This document shows positions 57,055-64,000 of a stretch of DNA of 64,000 bases, piece after piece. Made by a program: the position numbers and the translations under genes. The stretch comes from Blastococcus sp. Marseille-P5729 (lineage in GTDB: Bacteria > Actinomycetota > Actinomycetes > Mycobacteriales > Antricoccaceae): contig NZ_OMPO01000004.1 of NCBI RefSeq assembly GCF_900292035.1, positions 1 to 64,000 on the forward strand. The letters run 5' to 3'. Numbering within the stretch: the first letter of the stretch is position 1; each line of letters begins with the position of its first letter. The notes beneath the pieces were generated by a model that did not search any database, had not been told where the DNA came from, and saw only the letters and a list, made by a program, of their open reading frames with translations.

Positions 57055-57926
57055 CTCCGCAGTGCGGCTCTCGCCGCGTGCCGGACGGCGTCGCTGAGCA
57101 GGCCGAGGGCGGGAGAGTCGATCCGCCAACGCTGCCAGTAGAGCGGGACGTCGACATGAAGGCGCGCGCCGAGCCGCCGCAGGCTGCCGCGGGCGAGCGA
57201 GTCCCCGAGATCGGACTCCGGCAGCGCTCCCCAGCCAAGACCGGCGTGCACCGCCTTCGCGAAGCCCTCGGACGACGGCATCACGTGGCATACGTCGGGC
57301 CTGCTCACGCCGTGTGCCGCGAGGATGTCGTGCTGCAGGTCGTCCTTGTCGTTGAACCGGACGACGGGAAGCGCTTGCCAGTCGATCCGGCGTCCGCTGG
57401 TGTGCATCTCCAGCAGTCCGGGAGTCGCGACCGGGACATAGCGCATCGCCCCGAGTGGCTCCACCGAGCAGCCCTGCACCGGTGCCCGATCGCTGGCCAC
57501 CGCCGCGAGCGCGGTCGCATCACGCATCAGGGCCGTCGTGTGCTCCTGGTCCTCGACGTACAGCCGCAGCTGGATTCCGCGATGTGCCGCTACGCGGCTC
57601 AGCACCGTGGGAAACCACGTGGCCAGCGAGTCCGCGTTGACCGCGACCGGGAGGTCGACGACGGGGCTCTGCGAGCCCATCCCGGAGAAGGTCTCACGCT
57701 CGAGCAGCTCGATCTGTCGCGCCATCCGCAGCAGCCGCGCGCCGGGATCGGTTACCCGGCAAGGGTTCGAGCGGATGACGACCACGTGGCCAAGCTGCGA
57801 CTCGAGCGCCTTGATGCGTTGGCTGATAGCGGACGGCGTGACGTGCAGCGCGGCCGCAGCCGCCTCGAAGGTCCCGGTGTCGACCACGGCGAGGAGCGCG
57901 GCAAGATGTTCACGATTCGGGCGCAT
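57051..57926 (-). CDS. LysR-family regulator of the ArgP/LysG group, 291 aa
   Basis: Winged-helix transcription factor. The N-terminal helix-turn-helix reads FEAAAAALHVTPSAISQRIKALE (about residues 18-40), with the ArgP/LysG hallmark ALESQLGHVVVIRSNPCRVTDPG after it. The effector domain follows to residue 291. It is divergent from a lysE-like exporter gene, the classic arrangement in which the regulator senses lysine or arginine and activates the exporter. Confidence 0.9.
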   Translation of the reverse strand: MRPNREHLAALLAVVDTGTFEAAAAALHVTPSAISQRIKALESQLGHVVVIRSNPCRVTDPGARLLRMARQIELLERETFSGMGSQSPVVDLPVAVNADSLATWFPTVLSRVAAHRGIQLRLYVEDQEHTTALMRDATALAAVASDRAPVQGCSVEPLGAMRYVPVATPGLLEMHTSGRRIDWQALPVVRFNDKDDLQHDILAAHGVSRPDVCHVMPSSEGFAKAVHAGLGWGALPESDLGDSLARGSLRRLGARLHVDVPLYWQRWRIDSPALGLLSDAVRHAARAALRS

Positions 57927-57978
57927 GAAGCAATGCTAATCAAGGTGCAGAAACATTCGCTGGTCTAATGCAGGCGAG
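57927..57978 (+). promoter_or_regulatory. divergent lysG-lysE control region
   Basis: This 52-nt gap must hold the operator. It is AT-rich relative to the flanks (GCTAATCAAGGTGCAGAAAC). TCTAAT at 57964-57969 could be the -10 of lysE with RNA starting at or near ATG 57979; the -35 position (CAAGGT, 57941-57946) is poor, as expected for a promoter needing the activator. Exact binding sites were not resolved. Confidence 0.45.
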
Positions 57979-58593
57979 ATGCCTAGCGTCAGGGGCGTGA
58001 CCTACCTGCTGACCGGACTGCTCACCGGGCTGTCGCTCATCATCGCGGTCGGCGCACAGAACGCCTACGTGCTGCGCCAGGGCCTGCTACGCAACCATGT
58101 GGGGGTCGCGGTGCTGATCTGCGCCGCTGCGGACATCGCCCTGATCGCAGCCGGCGTGGCGGGACTCGGTGCGATCGTCGAGCGGGTTCCCGACCTGCTC
58201 ACCGTGCTGACCTGGGCGGGAGCGGCGTACCTGCTGTTCCTGGCGTTCTCGGCATTTCGCCGTGCCGCGGGCAAGGAGCAGCTGGACCCGTCGTCCGTGC
58301 CGGCTAGCACGCTGAAGACGGTGGCGCTGACCACGCTCGCGCTGACCTTCCTCAACCCGCACGTTTACCTCGACACCGTGCTGATGCTCGGCTCGCTGGC
58401 GAACGCGCACGACGGAACGCGGTGGTACTTCGGCGCGGGCGCGATGATCGCCAGCGTCGTGTGGTTCTGCGCTCTGGGATTCGGGGCGAAGGTGCTCGCG
58501 CGGTACGTGCGCAAGCCGTCGACCTGGCGGGTGGTCGACACCGTGGTCGGCGTCGTGATGGTCCTCGTCGCCGTGCGGCTGCTCACCATGTAG
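57979..58593 (+). CDS. lysE: LysE/ArgO-family amino acid exporter, 204 aa
   Basis: Membrane exporter of basic amino acids. Six hydrophobic segments are visible; the conserved N-terminal VGAQNAYVLRQGL (about residues 22-35) and the mid-chain FLNPHVYLDTVLMLG (about 120-134) are hallmarks of LysE/ArgO. ATG 57979 may start a leaderless transcript; GTG 57997 is an alternative start that would give MTYLLTGLLTG directly at the first helix. Control by the divergent LysR protein is inferred from the arrangement. Confidence 0.92.
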   Translation: MPSVRGVTYLLTGLLTGLSLIIAVGAQNAYVLRQGLLRNHVGVAVLICAAADIALIAAGVAGLGAIVERVPDLLTVLTWAGAAYLLFLAFSAFRRAAGKEQLDPSSVPASTLKTVALTTLALTFLNPHVYLDTVLMLGSLANAHDGTRWYFGAGAMIASVVWFCALGFGAKVLARYVRKPSTWRVVDTVVGVVMVLVAVRLLTM

Positions 58594-58647
58594 TGGGCGA
58601 GGCGATGTGAGCGGGATCGCCTCTGGGTAGGCACTACGATCGTCCGC

Positions 58648-60057
58648 ATGGCCAAGAGCGTTCTCACCCCGCAGTCCGACGACTTCCCTCGTTGGTATCA
58701 AGATGTCATCGCCAAGGCAGAGATGGCCGACAACGCACCGGTTCGCGGCACGATGGTGATCCGCCCGTACGGATACTCCATCTGGGAGCGCATGCAGCGC
58801 GAGATGGACGACCGCATCAAGGCCGCCGGCGCGAAGAACGCCTACTTCCCGCTGTTCATCCCCGAGTCCTATCTGACCCGTGAGGCCGAGCACGTCGAGG
58901 GCTTCAGCCCCGAGCTCGCCGTCGTCACCCATGCCGGTGGCAAGCAGCTCGAGGAGCCCGTCGTCGTCCGGCCGACCTCCGAGACGGTCATCGGCGAGTT
59001 CATGGCCAAGTGGATCAACTCCTATCGCGATCTGCCGCTGCTGCTGAACCAGTGGGCGAACGTGGTCCGGTGGGAGCTGCGTCCGCGGGTGTTCCTGCGC
59101 ACCAGCGAGTTCCTGTGGCAGGAGGGGCACACCGCGCACGCCACCCGCGAGGACGCCGCGGCGTACGCCGCTCGAATCCACCGCGAGGTCTACGAGGACT
59201 TCATGGTCAAGGTGCTGGCGATGCCGGTGATCCGGGGCCGCAAGACCAACGCCGAGCGGTTCGCCGGCGCCATCAACACGCTCGCACTCGAGGCGATGAT
59301 GCGCGACGGCAAGGCGCTGCAGATGGGCACCTCGCACGAGCTGGGCCAGAACTTCGCCAATGCCTTCGGCATCAAGTACCTGTCGGCGGACGGCAAGCAA
59401 GAGACCTGCTGGACGGCGTCCTGGGGCACCTCGACCCGCATGATCGGAGGCCTGATCATGACGCACGGTGACGACAACGGCCTGCGGATCCCGCCGCACC
59501 TCGCCCCGGTCCAGGCGCTCGTCATGGTGGTCAAGGACGGCGAGGGGGTCTCGGAGGCCGCGCACTCGATCGTCTCCGAGCTCACCAGGTCCGGCGTCCG
59601 CGCCGAGCTCGACGACCGCACTGACACGCCGTTCGGTCGCCGCGCAGTGGACGCCGAGCTCAAGGGCATCCCGCTGCGCATAGAGGTCGGCCCACGCGAC
59701 GTCGCAGAGAGCAAGGTCACCGTCGCGCGACGGATCGTCGGCGGCAAGGAGCCGGTGGGGCTGGACGCCGTGGCGGGCTACTGCCTGAGCGCACTCGATG
59801 CCGATCAGCAGGCGCTGTACGACGAGGCCGTCGCGCGACGTGACGAGAAGACCTCGGACGTCAAGACCATCGACGAGGCGCGGGAGGCTGCGCAGACCGG
59901 GTTCGCGCGCATCCCGTGGGCCACGCTCGGGGTCGAGGGGGAGAAGAAGCTCGCCGAGTCGGCGATCACGGTCCGTTGCCTCGTGCGCCCGGACGGCGAG
60001 ATCCCCGAGTCCGACGACGAGGACGGCGCCATCGCGGTCGTCTCCCGCGCCTACTGA
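58648..60057 (+). CDS. proS: prolyl-tRNA synthetase, archaeal/eukaryotic type (ProS3), 469 aa
   Basis: Class II synthetase charging tRNA-Pro. Motif 2 segment is LRPRVFLRTSEFLWQEGHTAHAT, motif 3 GLIMTHGDDNGLRIPP, and the anticodon-binding domain begins APVQALVMVV. The chain is about 470 aa, lacks the 180-residue editing insertion of bacterial-type ProRS and has the C-terminal extension of the archaeal type. This form is scattered among bacteria. It stands alone, with no neighbouring translation genes, and has its own start 54 nt after lysE. Confidence 0.93.
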   Translation: MAKSVLTPQSDDFPRWYQDVIAKAEMADNAPVRGTMVIRPYGYSIWERMQREMDDRIKAAGAKNAYFPLFIPESYLTREAEHVEGFSPELAVVTHAGGKQLEEPVVVRPTSETVIGEFMAKWINSYRDLPLLLNQWANVVRWELRPRVFLRTSEFLWQEGHTAHATREDAAAYAARIHREVYEDFMVKVLAMPVIRGRKTNAERFAGAINTLALEAMMRDGKALQMGTSHELGQNFANAFGIKYLSADGKQETCWTASWGTSTRMIGGLIMTHGDDNGLRIPPHLAPVQALVMVVKDGEGVSEAAHSIVSELTRSGVRAELDDRTDTPFGRRAVDAELKGIPLRIEVGPRDVAESKVTVARRIVGGKEPVGLDAVAGYCLSALDADQQALYDEAVARRDEKTSDVKTIDEAREAAQTGFARIPWATLGVEGEKKLAESAITVRCLVRPDGEIPESDDEDGAIAVVSRAY

Positions 60058-60082
60058 GCAGGAGTCGAGGGCGTTCCTGGGC

Positions 60083-60673
60083 CTAGCTCAGCTGGAGCGT
60101 GGTGACGCACGTCGGGTCGTCGGCGCCGGTGGCGAACGGCGCCTCGACCGACTTGCCGTCGTACGACACGCTGATCGTGCCCGCGATGTCGCGCGGCAGC
60201 CAGAACCCGACGAAGCCGTTCTGGTAGGTGGTGACCGTCTCGTCGACGAGCACCTCGCCGTCGTCGGCGGTGATCGTGACGTCCAGCTGCTGGTCGACCA
60301 GCTCGCCCTGGCAGGAGGCCAGGTTGTGGTAGTAACATTCGTGGGTCTTGTCGACATACGGCGCCATCGAGAGGTAGAACTCGTCCTCGATCGGCAGGCT
60401 CACCGTCTCCGCGGTCTCGCCGTCGGTCAGCTCGACGACGTCGTAGCGCACTGAGCCGACGAGCTGCGTCATGAGATCCTCGTCGGTCTTGTCGAGCTCG
60501 GTGATGATCTCCTTGGTGCTCTTGCCCTCGAGATCATGCACCTCGATGAAATCCGCGGCCGCACTGCTGGCGGCGGGCGGCGTGTCGGTGTCGGCGTCCG
60601 AGTTGCAGCCCGAGAGCAGCAGGGCGGTGCCGCCGATCACGGCGGCGAGGGCGCGGGTGACTCGATGTGGCAC
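60083..60673 (-). CDS. CueP-like copper-binding lipoprotein, 196 aa
   Basis: Secreted metal-binding protein resembling Salmonella periplasmic CueP. A lipoprotein signal is clear: basic start, hydrophobic stretch and lipobox LLSGC with Cys23. The mature domain has the CueP-type segments DLEGKSTKEIITELD, YLSMAPYVDKTHECYYHNLASC (Cys113 and Cys121), GFVGFWLPRDIAGTISVSY and a C-terminal DPTCVTTLQL (Cys189). The three cysteines correspond to the copper-ligand set described for CueP. The start is GTG 60673, with GGAGG upstream; a longer frame from ATG codons further up is less likely. Convergent with proS. Confidence 0.85.
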   Translation of the reverse strand: MPHRVTRALAAVIGGTALLLSGCNSDADTDTPPAASSAAADFIEVHDLEGKSTKEIITELDKTDEDLMTQLVGSVRYDVVELTDGETAETVSLPIEDEFYLSMAPYVDKTHECYYHNLASCQGELVDQQLDVTITADDGEVLVDETVTTYQNGFVGFWLPRDIAGTISVSYDGKSVEAPFATGADDPTCVTTLQLS

Positions 60674-60724
60674 GGTTGCCTCCAGCTGACTGCGGTGTCC
60701 TTCCATTGTGGTCCCGGCAGGCAC

Positions 60725-61381
60725 TCAGCGCAGTGTGATCCCGAGGACTGCCTCCAGCTCGCCGAGCGCGACGTCCGGGTCGCCGACCTTGATCGTCTGC
60801 ATCCCCATCGCCTTGGCGGGCTTGAGGTTGATGCCGAGGTCGTCGAGATACACGCACTCGTCGGGCTGCACGCCGAGCAGCTCGCACGCAGTCTCGTAGA
60901 ACTTCGGCTCCGGCTTGCGATAGCCGACCTTGCTGGACTCCACGACCGCGTCGAAGCGCGCCATGATCGGCTTGACGTCCTCGCGCTCGTTCGCGGTCGG
61001 GTCCAGACCGTCCTGCTTCTTCATGACGTTGTTCGTCAGGCAGGCGATCTTGTATCCGGCCGCCTTGACCGCATCGAGCGCGGCGACCATCTGCGGACGC
61101 ACCTCGCCGGCGAGCAGCGCCAGGATGTCCGCGCCGCGGATCTCGTGTCCGAGCTTCTTCGACTCGGCGGCGAAGGCCTCGTCGAACTCCTCGTGGCTGA
61201 GCTCGGAGCGCTCCAGACGCGCCCACGCGTTGGCATCCGGGTCGTGCGTGTTCACCGTCCGCACGAAGTCCGCGGGCAGGCCGCGCTCCGACTCGTACCG
61301 GTTGAAGGCCTCGAATGGGCTGGAGAGGATGACGCCGCCGAAGTCCCACAGCACGGCCTTGATCTGGTTCGCCTCAGTCAT
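60725..61381 (-). CDS. HAD-superfamily hydrolase, 218 aa
   Basis: Cytosolic haloacid-dehalogenase-fold phosphatase or dehalogenase. The nucleophile motif reads VLWDFGGVILS: the first Asp is present and the residue two further on is Gly instead of Asp, as in the DxGGV subgroup. Motif II is CLTNN, motif III the Lys in SKVGYRKPEPKFYE, and motif IV VYLDDLGINLKPAKAMGM. An alpha-helical cap of about 85 residues sits after motif I. Substrate unknown. Confidence 0.88.
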   Translation of the reverse strand: MTEANQIKAVLWDFGGVILSSPFEAFNRYESERGLPADFVRTVNTHDPDANAWARLERSELSHEEFDEAFAAESKKLGHEIRGADILALLAGEVRPQMVAALDAVKAAGYKIACLTNNVMKKQDGLDPTANEREDVKPIMARFDAVVESSKVGYRKPEPKFYETACELLGVQPDECVYLDDLGINLKPAKAMGMQTIKVGDPDVALGELEAVLGITLR

Positions 61382-61424
61382 GCCAGCGAGCGTAGCGACG
61401 TACGCATCCGGTGTGGACTTGGGT

Positions 61425-62900
61425 CTACCGGTCGGTGACGCGTCCGAGGCAGAGGTACTTCATCTCCAGGTACTCCTCGATGCCGTGCCGGGATCCTTCG
61501 CGCCCGAACCCGGACTGCTTGACTCCGCCGAAGGGCCCGACCTCGTTGGAGACGATGCCGGTGTTGATGCCGACGATGCCGTACTCCAGCCGCTCGCTGA
61601 TCCGCCAGTACCGGTTGAGGTCGTTCGTGTAGACATACGACGCCAGACCGAACTCGCTGTCGTTGGCGAGCTCGACGACCTCGTCATCGGTGTCGAAGAC
61701 GAACACCGGGGCCACCGGCCCGAAGGTCTCCTCGTGGGCTATCTGCATCTCGTGCGTGGCCCCCGTGATCACGATCGGCTCGACGACCTGCTTGCCCTTG
61801 GGAGGTAGCGATCCGGCGACCACCTTCGCGCCCTTGGCCTCGGCGTCGTCGACGTGCTCGCGGACCTTGTCCACGGCGTCCTGGCTGATCATCGGGCCGA
61901 TGACGACGTCCTTGCCGAACCCGTCGCCGGCCTTCATCCGGCGCACCTTGCCGGCTAGCTTCTCGACGAAGGCGTCGTGGACGTCGCGGTGCACATAGAT
62001 CCGGTTCGCGCACACGCAGGTCTGCCCGGCGTTGCGGTACTTCGACGCGATCGCGCCGTCGACCGCGGCATCGAGGTCTGCGTCGTCGAAGACGATGAAC
62101 GGGGCGTGCCCACCGAGCTCCAGGGCAAGGCGCTTGACCGTCTGACCGCACTGCTCCATGAGGATCCGGCCGACAGCCGTGGAGCCGGTGAACGACAGGT
62201 GGCGCACCACCTGCGACTCACACATGACCTTGCCGACCTCGCTGGAGCTGCTGCTGGTGACCACGTTGAACACGCCCGCCGGGATACCCGCGCGTGCGCC
62301 GAGCTCGGCCAGGGCGAGCGCGCACAGCGGCGTCTCGCCGGCCGGCTTCAGCACGACCGTGTTGCCCGCTGCCAGCGCGGGGGCCGCCTTGCGGGTGCCC
62401 ATCGCGATCGGGACGTTCCACGGCGTGATCGCCGCGCACACGCCGACCGGCTGCTTGAGCACCACGATCCGCTGATCGCGCCCGACCGGAGCCGGGACGT
62501 CGCCGCACACCCGCTTCGCCTCCTCGGCGAACCACTCGATGAACGACGCGCCGTACGCCACCTCGCCCTTGGCCTCGGCCAGCGGCTTGCCCTGCTCATA
62601 GGTCATCAGGGCACCGAGATCGTCCTGGTTCTCCATGATCAGGTCGTACCAGCGCCGCATGATCCCGGCGCGCTCCTTGCCGGTCATCGCGCTCCACGCG
62701 GGCAATGCCTTCTCCGCCGCACCGATCGCCTTCTCGACCTGCTCGGGGGAGAGATCGGCAACCTCCGCGAGCACCTTGCCGTTCGACGGGTTGCGCACCT
62801 CGAAGGCCTTCTTGCCGGTTCCGTGCACCCACTTGCCGCCGACGTACGCCTCACTCTTGATGAGGGACCTGTCCTTCACGCGCTTCATCAGCTCAGCCAT
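61425..62900 (-). CDS. gabD: aldehyde dehydrogenase, succinate-semialdehyde dehydrogenase type, 491 aa
   Basis: NAD(P)-dependent oxidation of an aldehyde to the acid; succinate semialdehyde is the most likely substrate. Catalytic segments: TPWNVPIAMGTRKAAPALAAGN for cofactor binding, Glu in LELGGHAPF (about 261), and nucleophile Cys295 in GQTCVCAN, with the adjacent Cys297 as in the redox-switched SSADH enzymes. C-terminal VGPFGGVKQSGFGREG is standard. No gabT or gabP is next to it. Start ATG 62900 lacks a good ribosome-binding site; ATG codons just inside are alternatives. Confidence 0.88.
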   Translation of the reverse strand: MAELMKRVKDRSLIKSEAYVGGKWVHGTGKKAFEVRNPSNGKVLAEVADLSPEQVEKAIGAAEKALPAWSAMTGKERAGIMRRWYDLIMENQDDLGALMTYEQGKPLAEAKGEVAYGASFIEWFAEEAKRVCGDVPAPVGRDQRIVVLKQPVGVCAAITPWNVPIAMGTRKAAPALAAGNTVVLKPAGETPLCALALAELGARAGIPAGVFNVVTSSSSSEVGKVMCESQVVRHLSFTGSTAVGRILMEQCGQTVKRLALELGGHAPFIVFDDADLDAAVDGAIASKYRNAGQTCVCANRIYVHRDVHDAFVEKLAGKVRRMKAGDGFGKDVVIGPMISQDAVDKVREHVDDAEAKGAKVVAGSLPPKGKQVVEPIVITGATHEMQIAHEETFGPVAPVFVFDTDDEVVELANDSEFGLASYVYTNDLNRYWRISERLEYGIVGINTGIVSNEVGPFGGVKQSGFGREGSRHGIEEYLEMKYLCLGRVTDR

Positions 62901-62972
62901 GGACCCACGATGCCACGTTCGCCGCCGCAAGGGGAGTCGCTCGCGCTGCGCCTCTCGCCGGTCTACGGTCGG

Positions 62973-64000
62973 GTGGTGATCAGCGGTCGATCGGTGACGG
63001 CGCAAGCCCTGCTGGGGATGACGGTCGCCATGGGCATCGGGCGGTTCGCCTACACCCCGCTGATGCCGCTGATGATGGCCGACGGCGTGCTCACCCGCGA
63101 GCAGGGCGCGATGGTGGCCACCGCCAACTACCTCGGGTATCTCATCGGCGCTGTCGTCCTCACCCTCTGGCCACAGCTGAACACCCGCTTCACGTACCGC
63201 GTCTGGACGATCATCCTGGTGCTGTCCGAGTTGCTCATGGTGCCGCTGGACGGCATGGCGGGATGGACGACGATGCGGTTCTTGGCCGGGTATGCCAGCG
63301 CGGTGCTGTTCATCGGCATCGCCAGCACTCTCGGTGCGTACTCCGGCAAAGGGGCGTCCGCGGGCATGGCCTTTGGCGGCGTCGGGATCGGCATCGCGCT
63401 CATGGGCGGGTTCTCGCTGCTGCTGGCCGAGCACCTGACCTGGCAGCAGATGTGGCTGGGTACGGCGGGGATCAGCGTGCTGCTGGCGATCGGGCCGTGG
63501 CTGTTGCCGGTGGAGGCCGAGTCCTCGCCTGAGCGTCGGGGATCGGGCAAGCGCCGCCTGCCCCGGCCGATGAGGCTGATCTGGCAGCTGCTGTTCGCCG
63601 CGTACTTCCTGGAGGGCCTGGGCTACATCATCATCGGCACCTTCATCGTCGCCGCGGTCGGTACCGGGACGGGGCCCAGCGCGGCCGTGTGGGTGGTTGC
63701 CGGCCTGGCGGCGATTCCGGCGACCGTCCTCTACGGGCGCCTCGCCCAGCGGGTGCCGATGAGCATCGTGCTCGTCGGCGCCTACCTCCTGCAGACCATC
63801 GGCGCGCTGCTGCCTGTCGTCGTCGACGCGACCTGGGCCAGCTTCGTCTGCGCCGCGCTCTACGGCGGGACCTTCCTCGGCATCGCGATGCTCACCACCA
63901 GCCAGGGCCGGCGGCTGCCGGTGGAGCGAGCGGCCGCGGCGCTCACTGCCGGCTACAGCATCGGACAGGTGCTGGGGCCGATCGTGGTGACACCGGTGAT
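62973..64000 (+). CDS. YbfB/YjiJ-family MFS transporter, truncated by the window edge
   Basis: A major facilitator superfamily permease. The open frame from GTG 62973 or 62976 runs to the end of the window without a stop. Its first helix carries MGIGRFAYTPLMPLM, the hallmark of the YbfB/YjiJ group. Successive hydrophobic segments follow: LGYLIGAVVLTLWPQ, IILVLSELLMVPL, LFIGIASTLGAY and, near the edge, GGTFLGIAMLTTSQG. About 342 residues are visible of an expected 390-400. Divergent from the aldehyde dehydrogenase with a 72-nt gap. Substrate unknown. Confidence 0.85.
   Translation, partial: MVISGRSVTAQALLGMTVAMGIGRFAYTPLMPLMMADGVLTREQGAMVATANYLGYLIGAVVLTLWPQLNTRFTYRVWTIILVLSELLMVPLDGMAGWTTMRFLAGYASAVLFIGIASTLGAYSGKGASAGMAFGGVGIGIALMGGFSLLLAEHLTWQQMWLGTAGISVLLAIGPWLLPVEAESSPERRGSGKRRLPRPMRLIWQLLFAAYFLEGLGYIIIGTFIVAAVGTGTGPSAAVWVVAGLAAIPATVLYGRLAQRVPMSIVLVGAYLLQTIGALLPVVVDATWASFVCAALYGGTFLGIAMLTTSQGRRLPVERAAAALTAGYSIGQVLGPIVVTPV

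Overview
The window is GC-rich, densely coding DNA with start and stop codons often overlapping by 4 nt (ATGA/GTGA). The gene order pyrR-pyrB-pyrC-carA-carB-pyrD-pyrF, then mihF-gmk-rpoZ-coaBC-metK-priA-def-fmt-rsmB-rpe-ribD-ribE-ribBA-ribH-hisE-hisG, is the conserved core of an actinobacterial chromosome. MihF (an actinobacteria-specific integration host factor) and a PriA that has lost its helicase motifs support this. I cannot fix the genus. The fosfomycin-target cysteine in MurA argues against a mycobacterium.

Layout. 1-3.1 kb: small accessory genes (two SDR oxidoreductases, a CMD-family protein, and a thioesterase interrupted by a one-base frameshift). 3.26-12.5 kb: the de novo UMP operon, preceded by an RNA hairpin that matches the PyrR-binding consensus and pairs directly with the pyrR ribosome-binding site. 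12.5-28.1 kb: housekeeping genes for nucleotide, coenzyme A, SAM, translation, riboflavin and histidine functions, ending with murA. 28.3-43.4 kb: a catabolic region with HyuA/HyuB, an NmrA-like protein, a divergent ABC-2 exporter, carbamate kinase, a barbiturase/cyanuric-acid-hydrolase family enzyme, an NCS2 nucleobase permease, and a molybdenum hydroxylase (CoxM-S-L order) with a CoxG-like membrane protein. Long GC-rich hairpins divide this region into units. 43.5-45 kb: a VapBC module and a pair of CrcB fluoride channels. 45.1-50.1 kb: smc and ftsY. 50.1-52.7 kb: a CbiMNQO-type Ni/Co importer on the minus strand with a sequence matching the nickel regulator (Nur) box in front. 52.8-54.2 kb: a MauE/DoxX-DsbA redox pair. 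54.4-64 kb: ffh, an amidohydrolase, a LysG/LysE pair, an archaeal-type prolyl-tRNA synthetase, a CueP-like copper lipoprotein, a HAD hydrolase, a succinate-semialdehyde-type dehydrogenase and an MFS transporter that runs off the end.

The most interesting block is 34.8-43.4 kb. Taken together it reads as import of a nucleobase-like ring, oxidation by a molybdenum enzyme, ring opening by a barbiturase-type amidohydrolase, and recovery of a carbamoyl group as ATP through carbamate kinase. This would be an oxidative pyrimidine (or related ring) route lying 22 kb from the biosynthetic pyr operon. The step linking the opened ring to carbamoyl phosphate is not identifiable here. No tRNA, rRNA, CRISPR array or insertion sequence was recognised, and no gene-free stretch exceeds about 260 nt.
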